Part shown: positions 49,301-60,907 of the stretch, piece after piece | Layout: each line of letters opens with the position of its first letter | Numbering within the stretch: the first letter of the stretch is position 1 | Assembly: GCA_009792885.1 (NCBI GenBank) | Contig: WMCF01000003.1 | Location: forward strand, 11,737,986 to 11,801,985 | Length of the DNA stretch: 64,000 nucleotides | DNA from: Eremophila alpestris peregrina | Taxonomy: Eukaryota > Chordata > Aves > Passeriformes > Alaudidae | Direction of reading: 5' to 3' | Made by a program: the position numbers and the translations under genes | The notes under the pieces: model-generated | The model's input: the letters and a program-made list of their open reading frames with translations, nothing else | Databases searched by the model: none | What the model was told of the DNA's origin: nothing

Positions 49301-49689
49301 CACAACTGTGTGAGCATTTAGTTCCAAGAAATATTGCAGTGATATAATCTGTCTGAGAAGCAACAAAATTGAAAGAAAGGCTGAGCAAACCAATATTCTG
49401 TCTGATGGGAATTAATAGAAAGCAGTACTCTGAGATGCTACCATATGGAAGCATTGTATTTGTGTTACATAAAGCAATCACAGAATGAAATTACCAATTG
49501 AGAATACGGATTTAAATAAGAAAAAAAGTGAGGCTGAGGTGGAGTAGGTTGGAGTAAGTAATTCTAAGTGCTCTCAATGTATTACTTCTGTCTTCATCTG
49601 GTTTGAATACAATTATCTAGTTTTCTTCAATAAATAAGAATCAATCTTTTGGGTAGTTTATGCAGTCAGATGTTATGAGGACATTCAAA
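43387..49689. other. Unique AT-rich non-coding DNA
   Basis: No gene is supported. The stretch at 47811-48163 stays open on both strands for up to 109 codons, but no domain is recognised and the composition is ordinary. A G/T-rich patch at about 48755-48800 looks like simple sequence. A near-tandem duplication at 45502 is listed separately. Confidence 0.6.
45502..45550. repeat. 22-bp duplication with 27-bp period
   Basis: Two exact copies of a 22-base unit beginning AGTTCCTAAATAATATAG (45502-45523 and 45529-45550), separated by TCCAG. It is a recent local duplication. Confidence 0.95.
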
Positions 49690-50680
49690 ACTGTATTATC
49701 CATGTCATCTTCCACAGAGCTGCTCCCCAGTCAATCAGTCCATTGCTGCAAGATTAGTCCTCGCTGCTGTCAGCCCATTTCTTCAAGTCTGCTTAGGTCC
49801 TTTCCTTGATGGAAAGCTTCCCACTAACTTTAATAAACAGTCCCCAGTTTAGGGCCATTGCAAACTGGATGAGGGTGAGCTCCATCTGTCCATCTCACCT
49901 CAGTGATAAAGAGGATGGGTGTCAGTGTAGACCCCTGAATATCTTGACACAGGCACCCAGGAAGATGGCAACCAAGAAAACACCACTTACATTACCAAAT
50001 CATCCAACTGTATTGTCAATAGTTAGTTGGTCACTCATCCAGACTGTAAAATCCTAATATGGGTACAAAAATATTGTGAAGGCAGTACCAGAAGCCTTGC
50101 TAAATTTAATGACATTCCCATTTCTCCCCTCATCCAGAAACCCAGTAGTTTCATCATATACTCACTCAGATTCATCAGACATGATTTACCATTTGTAAAG
50201 ACATGTTGTTAGTTACCTTCTCCTTTATCTCCAGAAGCACGCTTTAGGAGAATCCATGGTTTTCTTGTGAATCACTGAGAGGCTGACTGGTCTGCACTCT
50301 TTAGTACTCTTTGAGGATGGGTACAGCATTCGCTTTCTTCCAGTTGTCAGTCACCTCCACAGATTTCCACAACTTTTCAAAGATGATAGACAGTGACCTT
50401 GCAAGGACACCAGAGAATGCTCTCAGTATGCTTAGATGCAGCCTATCAGGTTCCATGGTCTTATAAGGGTCATGCTCTCTTAAGTAATTCCTGAGTCTAC
50501 TGTCATACACCATGGGAGTTCAGTTCCTCCTCAACCTCCTTTACTAAACATATGTATCTGGGACACTTGGGTCATGAAGACTGAAGCAAAGAAGATACTG
50601 AATAACTCGGTCTTTTTCTGCATTTGTTGTCACTGGATGACCTGCCCCATTCAGCAACAGGCACACATTTTTATTGTACA
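49690..50680 (-). mobile_element. CR1 ORF2 relic (reverse transcriptase region), antisense
   Basis: On the minus strand this is the middle of a CR1 LINE. Reading from 50680 down, it starts with a linker block (about 50530-50640, equivalent to the CR1 'TTCTTTGCTTCAGTCTTCA' region). Next come RT block 0 (about 50450-50480), the WKKAN block (about 50310-50345), the YRPVSL relic (about 50273-50298), the HGFxKG relic (about 50181-50207) and the DFSKAFD relic of the catalytic A block (about 50086-50112). Then follow the PQGS relic (about 49926-49950), the NIFI relic (about 49895-49918), the FADD catalytic-loop relic (about 49852-49868) and the thumb. The order is correct for an uninterrupted element, but stops and frame shifts are frequent and the A-block and FADD residues are lost. 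It is dead and old. Confidence 0.85.
50301..50513 (-). pseudogene. Residual open segment of CR1 reverse transcriptase
   Basis: This is the only part of the antisense CR1 relic that still reads through, about 70 codons. It contains KTMEPDRLH (a decayed K-S-x-GPD-x-IH block), LSIIFEKLW and NWKKANAVPI, all in the order seen in CR1 reverse transcriptases at the start of the RT domain. The two glycines/prolines of the GPDG motif are partly lost. It covers only the fingers start and none of the catalytic aspartates, so no enzyme activity is possible. The protein would have copied CR1 RNA at a nicked target site. It is not a host gene. Confidence 0.85.
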
Positions 50681-50899
50681 GTGTTTTACTACTAAATTAG
50701 CAGTGCATTTTGTCCTTACTTATTAACAGCAATAATCAGGACCTCAATAGTGCAAAAACATCCCTTCAACTTCAAATATGATTTTTTTAAACACTAAACA
50801 AATGGAAAGAAAAAAGAAAAAATATAATAATCATCATCATCTTCCTTGTATCAAATAATTCTGGTAAAGTATTGAAGTTAAACTTCTGCTCTCATAAGA

Positions 50900-51412
50900 A
50901 TCACATGCAGTACTTCATCCAGATCTGTAGTCCTCAGCACAAGAAAGATGTGGACCTGTTGGAGTAGGTCCAAAGGAGGGTCATGAAGATGATTGGAGAG
51001 CTGGAGAACCTTGCTTTCAAACTGAAAGATTTGGGGTTGTTCAACCTGGAGAAGAGAAGACTCCAAGGAGACCTTAGAGCACCTTCCAGTACCTTAAGGG
51101 GGCTTATAAAGAAGAGGGATAGGGACGTTTTACATAGGAGAGTACTAACAGAACAAAGGGCAGTGGTTTTGAACTAAAAGAGAAGACATGCAGATTAGCT
51201 GTCAGGAAGACACTCTTTACTCAGAGGGTGGTGAGGCACTGGTACAGTTTGCCCAAAGAAGCTGTGAATATCCCATCACTGGAAGTTTGCAAAGGTGGGC
51301 TGGATGGTGCCCTGAGCAACCTGATCTAGGAATATCATCCCTGCTCAGGGCAAGGAGCTTGGAATGAGATAATCTTTAAGGTCTCTTCCAACCCAAACCA
51401 TTCTATAATGCT
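50900..51412 (+). mobile_element. CR1 retrotransposon 3' end
   Basis: A sense-strand 5'-truncated CR1. Blocks in order are GCAGTACTTCATCCAGATCT, AGAAAGATGTGGACCTGTTG, GTTGTTCAACCTGGAGAAG, AGGGCAGTGGTTTTGAACT, CACTGGTACAGTTTGCCC, CCTGAGCAACCTGATCTAGG, GGTCTCTTCCAACCCAAACC and the terminal ATTCTATAATG. About 510 bases of 3' region are complete to the tail. It faces the antisense CR1 ORF2 relic 220 bases upstream. It is inactive. Confidence 0.93.
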
Positions 51413-52435
51413 GCCCTTCAGACAGTGTATCATGTGGACACTAACAGGCAGGAGCTAGCATGATCCTGATTCAGTTCTGTATCTAAACTGAAAATCATCA
51501 ATGACAATGCTGGGCCTCAGAATTATTGAAATATGTCTTAAAGAGATCTGAAAACAGCTGGAACACTGCTTGACCAGAGTCCAATCATCTCCAAACTGGT
51601 AAGTTTTTGTTTAATTTACTTCTAAATATTTTACTCAGGAGGGTGATCGCCAGTATATTCCAATAATTAGCAATCCTGACTGTAAAGAAGGAACAGTTTA
51701 CTTAAATCTTAGCCAGTAAGCCAGATCACACAAAGAAGAGAAGAAAAATTATCTATGTAACTGTTATTCCATTCCAGGTAAAACTTTGCTTTTGTTAAGA
51801 CAAACTAGATTTCAATATGACCACAGCTGCAAAATAATGAATAATTTTATCTTTGATAAAACCAGCCACTTCCCATATACTACAAAAAGAAGTTACTGTT
51901 GAAAATGCAGAACAAATGCTGAGCTCATTTTAGCTCTGATCAAAACTCAGTCTGGATGCCAAAACAGTGATGAATGGCATGATTTCTCCATTGGTTCTCT
52001 GCTATATGTGATTTTCTGTTGGCACACTATGTACTAATTAAAATGGCTATAATACACTGAAACTAAATTATGTTTGAAATAATTGATATATGCTAACTTT
52101 ATACATTTTATCGTATATTTGTGTACATGTACATATAAATATTGCAGCCTGGCATCTCAAATGATAGAAAACACCAGTCTTCCACTAAAGTATTTAAGTC
52201 TACATCAGTAAAATATCTGGCCCCATTTTACCTAGAGGCACAATATTTACTTATTTGTATGTATTTATCTCCTAATCACTGCAATTTCAAAAGATTTATT
52301 GACAATAGAAAGACAGCTAACTATGTCAACACATTCAGATTTCAGTTTTTAAGAGTCAAATACCTACACCTACAACGTAGATCTAAATATGTTTGGAAAT
52401 TTCGGATTTCAGGAGTAATACCATGTGTTCAGGAA
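51413..52435. other. Unique AT-rich non-coding DNA
   Basis: Nothing is recognised. A 12-base palindrome TGTACATGTACA lies at 52122-52133. Confidence 0.65.
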
Positions 52436-52636
52436 TAATTTCTTCATGGAAAGGGTTGTCAAACATTGGAATTGTCAGCCCAGGGAAGTGGTGGAGTCAC
52501 CATTCCTGGGGGTATTTGAGAAATGATTGCATGAGGCACTTAGTGCAATGGCTTTATTCACAAGGTCGTGTTCAGTCAAAGGTTGGACTAGATGCTAGAG
52601 GTCTTTTCCAGCCTCGATGTTTCTGTGATTCTATGT
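52436..52636 (+). mobile_element. CR1 retrotransposon 3' end, short
   Basis: The last 200 bases of a CR1: TTCTTCATGGAAAGGGTTGT, AACATTGGAATTGTCAGCCC, GTGGTGGAGTCACCATTCCT, GGTTGGACTAGATGCTAGAG, TTTTCCAGCCTCGATG and the tail TCTGTGATTCTATG. The subfamily differs from the copy at 50900 in its 'GAGTCACCATTCCTGG' block. It is an old, inert insertion. Confidence 0.9.
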
Positions 52637-54989
52637 GGAAGCTGAAAATAGGACTCATGACTGTTTGGTATCAGCATTATATTATAAAAAACCACATACA
52701 TTTCAAGGCCATCCTAGAATAAGATCTGTGTAATTTCTTTTGTTATTTTTTTCTGACAACTCTTCTGATTTTATATCCTATCCAGTGGACTGTAATATGC
52801 TTAAGTTGAAATTATTTAAGACAAAACAGACACAAATTCATTTTACTACTCTTCTTCTGAACGTTTTCTGGGAATTTTCCAGACAAAAGGAGAAGTATTA
52901 AACATAGGACAAAAATAGTCACATACAGATTACCTTGAGTTTCCCTACACATAGTTTTCATTAAAAAAATAAAATTAGGTGACTGGTAGGTCATCTAGAG
53001 GACAATAAATTAAAGAGTGAATAAACAAAGTCTTTCACAGTAAAGGAAATGATGGAACACAGATTTTCTCAGCATAACAAGGTATGGGATCTGGCCTCAG
53101 AACTTCACCACAATAGACTAAATTAAGAATAGCAGAGAACAAGTTAGAATCATACATGGTTAGGAAAAAAGGTTCTGTTTATAAACCATAAAAAGAAGTA
53201 TGCTATCAGTTGGAACATTACAGTATTTTGAGATCACTTTAAACAAACTTTCTCAAAAAGCTTTTCCTTTCTCCATATGTCACCAACATATGCCTTTTAA
53301 AAAAAAGTTTATTGTCCCTTTAACCAACAGGAATTTCTCCTCCACGTACACAGTAAGTAGAACAAAATATTTCAAAACCGAAATAGTATGACAAGAAATA
53401 TGTACTGAATTGCATTTTTATACTGGACCAGAAAATGTGCAATCCAAATCTTGATTGCAATTTGACTTAACCTTTAGTTTCTTTAAAAATAAATACAAAT
53501 AAATACACTTAGCTTCAAAAACCCAAAAACCAACCAAAAAACCACAAAAAGCCACACAAATCCCATTTAAGGCTATAAGAGTACAACCACACATTCAGGC
53601 TTTTGCCAGAGCACTTGTGCAGCATTACAATTAGTAAGTAGTGATTTTTAATCAATTATAATATTCTACTTCCTACAGACATCCCACCTTCAGTATTTGG
53701 CTAGTAAAATCATTTCTTCCCTGCATCATTTAATTCCTAAATTCTCTGAGCCAAAAGCATAGTCTCTTCTTTTATTTGTTATATTTTGTTAAATTATTAC
53801 AAAATTTTAATCCTGGAGTTTACAAGACCCTCACTGCCCTCAAGCAACTATTCACAAGAATAAGAATAAAATAGAGAAGAGCATAAAAAAACTGCAGCAA
53901 GCAGGTAGATTTCATAGTCCACAGGCCATAGGTGGATTTCAGCATATTTACCTTCATTTGACTTAAATATTTAGACTGTTTGATTTCCAAATGCAGTTCT
54001 AAGGAGAATGTTCAATTTAAGACAATCCAACTGCACTTGGAATTTTATGATTTTAGAAAATAATAAAAGAAAATGCTTCCAAAACAGAGAGAAGAATACT
54101 GAGAATTATAACCCACAATCAAACACTGTAGTGAAGCATCTTCCAGTTTTATGATATTTGCCAACAACCTTCTTTGCTATTATAGACAGCTAAATTCTCC
54201 AAGGACCCCAGGACCTTCAAGAATGCATTAAATTTTTTTCTTTTTTTCTTTTTTTTTTTAATCATGGTTTTATAAAACTGCTTACAAACTTCTACCCTTT
54301 TAAATATCCCCTATCAGTGAGCCAATTTCAGACTTCAACAATTGCTAACAAAACTCTGCACTTAGCAGTTAGGATAACTTACATGTTAACCAAAAACCAT
54401 CTGTAAATAGCTGTAAAAATCACAAAGGCTGCTCAGATTAAGAAAGATTATTTTGGATTTAATCTGAAAACTCAAAATACACCTACAGAATACAATTATT
54501 TAAATTTATACTTTAGAATTGTATAAAAAGCACATATTCAAATTTTTATAAGAGAAGCAATAGTCGAAACATGAAAAAAGCACAGGTAGGATGCATATAA
54601 GAATCAACCACAGTTAGAAATGAAAACAACTTCTCTTGCTATACTGAAATAGCATCTTGGAATTTGGTCCAAAACATTTATTGCAAAAGATAATTATATT
54701 TAAGTGGAGAAAAATATAACAAAGCTGTCTCCCGAGTCATTTACTGAGTTTTTGAATTCCCCAAATCAGTTAAAATAATAGAATAATTTGTGAAGAATAA
54801 TTTGTTACAAAATCCAAAGTCATGGGAATTGTGGCTTATATGTTTCCCAAATGCTTCTAAACTTAAAACTCTCTCAAGAGTAAATTATGTTTAGGGCATG
54901 CTGACAGTTGTGTTGATCCCAGTGACCTAGTCTTAGAACTGGGAGCAAAATGGCCATGCAAACTAAGTATGACGCTAAATATATCATGA
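52637..54989. other. Unique AT-rich non-coding DNA
   Basis: No gene is seen. There is an A/C-rich low-complexity patch at 53517-53560 (AAAACCCAAAAACC-like) and a pyrimidine-rich run at about 54233-54260. A few hundred bases just before 54990 may be diverged CR1 body that I cannot align. Confidence 0.6.
53517..53560. repeat. A/C-rich low-complexity patch
   Basis: Repeated CCAAAAA/CCACAAAAA units with almost no G or T. Confidence 0.8.
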
Positions 54990-55186
54990 CACAAGAGGAC
55001 CAACACTGGCACAGGCTTCCCAGAGAGGTGGTCAGTGCCCCCAGCCTGTCAGAGGCTAAGAGGAATTTGGATAATGTCCGTAATAACATGCTTTGATTTT
55101 TGGTCAGCCCACAAGTGCTCAGGCAGTTGGACTGGACAATCACTGCAGAGCCCTTCCAACTGAAAATACTCTATTCTATTCTAGAA
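54990..55186 (+). mobile_element. CR1 retrotransposon 3' end, distinct subfamily
   Basis: A short sense CR1 3' end: CACTGGCACAGGCTTCCCAG, AGAGGTGGTCAGTGCCCCC, AATAACATGCTTTGATTTTT, GGTCAGCCCACAAG, GGCAGTTGGACTGGACAATC, CCCTTCCAACTGAAAATACT and the tail CTATTCTATTCTAG. The TATTCTATTCT tail and the 'GGTCAGCC' block mark a different CR1 subfamily from the copies at 50900 and 52436. Confidence 0.9.
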
Positions 55187-58100
55187 ATGGTACCTCTGCA
55201 CAGCTACATTCTTGTAAATGAATCCTTGTGTACTGCATCCATCTCTTCACATAGCTAGCACTTACTTGTTACTTAAAGACACAGCTGCATTTTTGGAAAG
55301 GACAGTCAGAACATGTGATGGCATTCAATGGCATCATCTGTTGACAGGCTGAGGGTCCTGAATCACAGCTTCAAGTGATTTGCATCATTATTGTACTCTG
55401 AAACCCAACAGCCCTTAACCTATACTTAACAAAGTATAAACCTTAGTCTTCACTGATGTCAGAACCACAGAAATTCTATAGCCTCAATCATGCAGAAGCA
55501 GATGGTTTTGGCTGCCAGATCCTCCTGAATCTAAGAGAAGCTGGAGCCCAGCTAGCACTGAACTGTACTTGACTTCTGGAGCTTCAAGTTTAGAATTGTG
55601 TTGATGCAGTCCAAGGTAAAGATCATTTTTAGATGTCTTTTTTTTACACTATATTGTCAAATTTACATGCATCCTTTGCTGATTTCCAAGCTCAGCATCT
55701 TTCAATGCAATGTAAGCATTCTTAATACAACTTTGTAAAGAAGTATATGAATGGACCTAACAAATACAGCTCAAGGAGCATTGTAAACATGCACAAAACT
55801 ATTTAGTGGAGGGATGTCTACAGCATACCTGTACTGCCCTGCTACAGTGAACAGTTTAAGTACCATTTGTCTTCACTGCAAGTAGGAACTAGACTGTTAT
55901 CTAGCAAAGTGGCTACACTGATGTACAAGACCTAACATCTCAGGATACAAAAGAAAAAGACTGTTCAGTGCCTAAACTAGATGAAGTTTATATCCAACTT
56001 ATAACCTTCAATTGAAAAAGTAGAGAAAAATACTGGAAGCCTGAGAACAGAAATACCCACTCCTTTCTTTTATCTTTTCAAGGTCTTTTATTTTACTACC
56101 TGAAAAGACAACCTGCCTTCCTGCAATTATATTTCAAATTCTACTTGAATGCAGTAAGCATTACATTCCCACAGTGATTGATGACAGATGTCCAATCATG
56201 TTCTTGTTACTGGGCGGGATCAGCAAAGCAGCTGCCAAAGGCCATAGGCAAAACCAAAGGAAAGAACAATGCAAATTCACAATTAGGGAGTCTCTGGGGT
56301 GTGGGAGGAGAATAATTTGGGCATCTGCAGATTATTGCAAACCTGGTTTTATTTTGGAGAGAAAAAAAGCCTTATGCACTTTCAAGTTCCTGACCAATTT
56401 TTCATCCCATAGCTATTCTTTAGAACCCATAGGTCACTGTATCAACTGTCATATGTATCCCACATTAGACAGCCTGGACCTTTTCCATCAGCTGCAAGAG
56501 ATTTTCAGTGTATCTGGTATAGGCTTTTGTCATCAGTTGCTATGAGCCTCTGTGCATAATGACTATTAATTCTTTCCATTGGCTGCTATACTCTTTGCAG
56601 ACCCAAGTGAATCTCTCTTAGCAACTACAGCAGCCTTTCACAATACAAAATTAAATTTACATTTATAGCGAGCATAAACCCTGTAACAAAGAAGAAGTTT
56701 TAGTTAGCCCTTCCCCATTTTTTCCTCACTCTCTTATGTGGTGCTGTAGGAGACTGATCTGACTGAACACAAATCAGCAAAAAAAAAAAAAGGAAATCAT
56801 CACTTCAATCAATTCCTAAACTGGTTGATTTTATACAGAAATAAAGTGCTGAAGAGAAAGCAGAATGCACCTGGCTAAGGTTAGGGTCAGGGTGCTTTTT
56901 CTTTTCACAGTGATTGCCGATCCTTCCATTTCAAAATTCTAGCTGCACTATAGCCTCAGGCTGTGATTCCACAACAGTTAACATCAACCTGAAATGTCAC
57001 CCTTGGAGTCCCTCTCCCTTGCTCTGTTTCAGGAAATAAACTAGCAGGAGACTGTCCCTATGAGAGAAAACAAGACAAGTAAAAAACATTTGCTGATTTT
57101 CCCTGCCTGAGCTAGCTCATCACAAGATCAGATGAGCATCAGTGTCAACAGAACAGATGAAGGGAAAGGGCTGCATCACAATCCTGGGGCCAAGGCAGGC
57201 AGGACCACAAAAGTGCTGACACAGCTGGGCTTCAGATGCAACAGAAGTGCTGCTGCTTGTAATTTTTTTTTTGTTAGAAATTTTATATTGTCACTTCACT
57301 GAAGACCTAGTCTGCTTTAGACTCTGACACCTGCAAAACTCTGAAGATACCTCAGGGGTATCACCACAAAGCTCTTGGTGAGGTCTACAAAACCTGTTTT
57401 ATTTGGTTGGTGATGAAATTTAGGTGTACCAATACAAACTGAAAAGAACTTTGAGAAAAATATAATCAAGGTCCACTTTATGAATGAAAGTATTTTCACA
57501 GCTGAATTAAAAACCGTATACATCACTACATTAAATGGGTATTAACAGAACAATTCTTAAAAGGAATGTAATTTTCTCTACGGACAAGTAAAAATTCATA
57601 GACAATCTGATGCAGTAACTAAAATAATGTTTTATCAGAGAAGACATAAATAGGAATAAAGAAAAAATGGAAGGGAATAAAAATCAGAATTGTTCCATTT
57701 AATATAGAATAATAATAGCTAAAAGATAAGTAAACTAAACATTCATAGCATTCTTTTAAAAATAAACATACTCTTAACAATAAACCATTTAATATTTGAC
57801 ACATCTGGGAAGCGATATTGCTTTTTTGCATCTAAGTTATAAAAGAAAGCTGACTATTAACAATTAATTGTGAGATTTTTAACTACCACTTACCTTTGCC
57901 TAACATATTGTAAAAAGAAAACGTCTACCTAGAGTAGTTTTCTAAAGATGGTGAGGAAATAATTATTCTGCTTCACTGTCATGGTTCAAATCTCAGAGCT
58001 CAGGTAAAGATTTAAATTAATTTTGGCTACCTTTTAGTTACATTTAAAATAATACACCTAGTAATTAAGAGAACAAATCACTGCAGAATTACATAGAGAA

Positions 58101-60371
58101 TGTGATTCATTTTGTTTAAGCTTTTAGCATCATACAGAAAAAAGCTGACATTGAAGACTTCTATAGGACAGTCCCAAAATGCATCTGTTTTGATATTGTA
58201 GGTTTATTTACACAAAATATAGCTTATTCAGTAGAAGAAAATTTGGACATCATCAATGTCTGAAGGTTTTGTGCTAAATAAAAACAGTTATAATGAAATT
58301 ACATAATAAAAAAAGACAAGGGCAGACAGAAGACTTGAGGTGTTTACATATCCCTATCAACATAATCTGTTACACATTAATTGACTGTACCTCCAAAGTA
58401 GTTCAGAATACTAACCAAGTAACACTGCTATCAGGTAGGAAGTAGGGAGGAAGCCATATTCTGTGAAAAAGACATTAATTTCATAATACAGCTCTCAAAT
58501 TTGTCTAAGAAAACATAAATGGAAAGTAGATCAAAATCTTGAGAAAAATTAATTAACTTTAGTTATCACAAAAGCTAAACTCCAAACTCCAGAGAAACAA
58601 AGACATAAAAGTAGAAACTTATCACAAAGGCCTTCAATGTCTACTGGAGGGCAAAAGATTGTCATTACCTTAAAATTTATCCATTTCTATGTTAAATACA
58701 AAACAAAACTAAACTAAAAACATTGACAATAAGGTAATTACCAGAAAGTGACTGATTACAGAAGAAAGACTAGAGTACTGTGAAAAACACTCTCTTCAGT
58801 CAGAACAGTACTTATGATTCCCTTAGGTAACTGTACATTTAAATGCACATGCACTTTAGACAAAAGGCCTGATAAAAGCAAAAACTAAGTCAACAGTGCA
58901 TAAAGGTCTAATATTGTAAATTTCATATTAAAAAATATATAAGAAGTTGGCAGGTTTATCCCAAATGCTTAATAGTTGAATATCTGCTACACAACCAACC
59001 TGAAGAAACATTTTGGCAACTTCATTTTAACATTAAAAGCTTTCCTCAGCAAAAGTATAAATGACCCACTCAAAGCAAAAATGTAAGAACTTGTGGAAGA
59101 AAGAAGTCTAAAGCAATAAGGTAGTCATAGTTAACAGAAGACAGGTAAGAATAGAGGTCCAAGACTGAAGGTCCAAGAAGGGATAACCATATTCAGTAAA
59201 TATGCAGCTAGAGCATTGTTTAAAAAAAATTCCAAAAAGTTTAGCTCAAAAAAACCAAAAACCCAGAACAACCTAATTCAAAACTATCCAGGTTGTGATC
59301 TTGCCAATATTCTGTTTTACTAAGTAGAAAGTCTTCCACTGTAGGATCAATATCCTATTGAGTATGCTACAGGAGGACACTAATTTCAGATATAATTTCC
59401 TGCTACTGCTTGTTTGACTACTTAGTCTGCACATTAGTCTGCTTTATTTGCCTATTTCATGACTCTTAATTCAAATTCATTTGCAAATGTAACCAAACAA
59501 CTCTCACATGCTGATGATGTTTGTGTTAACAAGTTAAAAGAAACTGCATGTAATTTCATAATCAAGAATTGACTCCAGTTCCATGTTGTATTTCGGATCT
59601 ACATCCATTGTGTTACTTCGCTTTAAGAGAATTCGCCAGCTGAAAAAATTGAAACTGAGTCTTTGCAAGGTTGAGAAATGACAAGATTATATAATTTTTT
59701 TTCAGTCAACAGTTTAAGGAAAGGGAAAGTTCCATATCATTATCTATCACATCCCAGTCTTTTTTGCTACTTGTACAGATTATTTTAATTAACAAGCCTG
59801 AATATTTTTTTAGGGTTTTGTTGATACAATATACTTAAAGTCCATAAGAGAGCAGGTCAATTTTAATTTCAAAACAGCATTTTTAAAAAATACAAACAAA
59901 TCATCTCAGTTAAAATAATCAGTGTTGTGAAACATAGGCATTAAAATACATACATATTATTAAATACGTGACAAAGAATTAAGGATATTAAAATATCAAT
60001 TGTACCATTTATTAAATAGTTGCAATGAATCTGTGAACTGCTTTATTTACAGATAATTGTAGTTAGATCAAGAGCAAGTAGTTAATGTAATAAACTTCTT
60101 AATTTTAGAAAAGCCAGCTTTCTACTCCTTCTGAAAACTTCAGCCCACTCACCTAGTTCACAATAAAATACACTGATATCAGGGACAGAAGAGTGAGAAT
60201 TAGTCCTCTGTGTCCCTTCCTTTCCTCTCATACTCCTTATAAGCTTTTGTTTCCATAATAGTTATGAACGTGTATTAATGACCTCCAACAAAGTGTACTA
60301 AGCACTTGCCACCTCAATATCCAGGTTACTTTTATGCATAAAATGCACATTGTTGAGGTTTATTATTTCTT
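55187..60371. other. Unique AT-rich non-coding DNA
   Basis: No gene is recognised. An open frame of 123 codons at 56174-56545 has no known domain. The segment at 56170-57250 is less AT-rich than its surroundings. TTAGGG-like letters at about 56881 are isolated. Confidence 0.6.
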
Positions 60372-60907
60372 GATTGTATTGGTTTGTTCTAAGCTACCCC
60401 CTTTTGCTATTTGCCCTTGGTTCCGCCTGGTCTGCCTCCCTGATGTGCTCTCCCTGTCTCCCCTGAGCCTCTCCCCTTGTTCCAGAAAGCTCCCTGAGCT
60501 CCTGTCCATCTCCCTTGTGCCCTCCCCTAGCACCTGTCTGTTTTCCCCAAACCTCGCCCTTTGTTCTAGAGAGGTCTGTGGGTTCCCCTTGATGATTTGA
60601 TGTTACATGTTTGTCCCTCCCTCGAGTTGTCCCCATTGCTCACAGTTGATGTCTATCCAGATTGTAACCACACCCCGATCCCTCCTGATTGGTTTGTTGT
60701 TACTGTCCCTCCCCCTGTTAAAAGGTGTTGCACACCCCTGAGAGGTGCTTCTTTGGGTAGTCCCCTCTCAGGGTAATTTACCAAGCTCAATAAACCCTGA
60801 GAACTCAGACCCCCAAAGGAGTCAGCCTCTTTTTCCAACAGCAGCAGGAAGGTTTCTACCACTCTTGCACCCACCGGGGTCTGTGTGGGTCCTCGACTCA
60901 CAGATTG
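60372..60907 (+). mobile_element. Solo LTR of an endogenous retrovirus
   Basis: A compositionally distinct, C/T-rich block, sharply different from its AT-rich flanks. It can be bounded as TGTATTGG (60375) to CTCACA (60902), about 528 bases. The pentamer GATTG occurs at 60372-60376 and again at 60903-60907, giving a 5-bp flanking repeat that overlaps the TG start by two bases. If the TG belongs to the LTR, the duplication is only GAT. A TTAAAAGG core (about 60718) lies upstream of AATAAA (60789-60794), with about 108 bases of U5-like sequence after it, consistent with U3-R-U5 order. No internal retroviral genes remain. Small open frames in it are not genes. I cannot assign a family. Confidence 0.75.
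60789..60794 (+). terminator. LTR polyadenylation signal AATAAA
   Basis: AATAAA in the context GCTCAATAAACCC within the solo LTR at 60375-60902, at the place expected for the R region. It could end transcripts that run into the LTR on the plus strand. Confidence 0.55.

Noticed and set aside
56174..56545. 123-codon ATG frame
   Set aside because: No domain is recognised, it contains no coding signature, and the length is within chance.
56875..56892. Interstitial telomere-like TTAGGG
   Set aside because: There is only one exact TTAGGG with a degenerate neighbour, not an array.
57978..57990. GTCATGGTTCAAA, resembling an avian LTR terminus
   Set aside because: No LTR body follows on either side.
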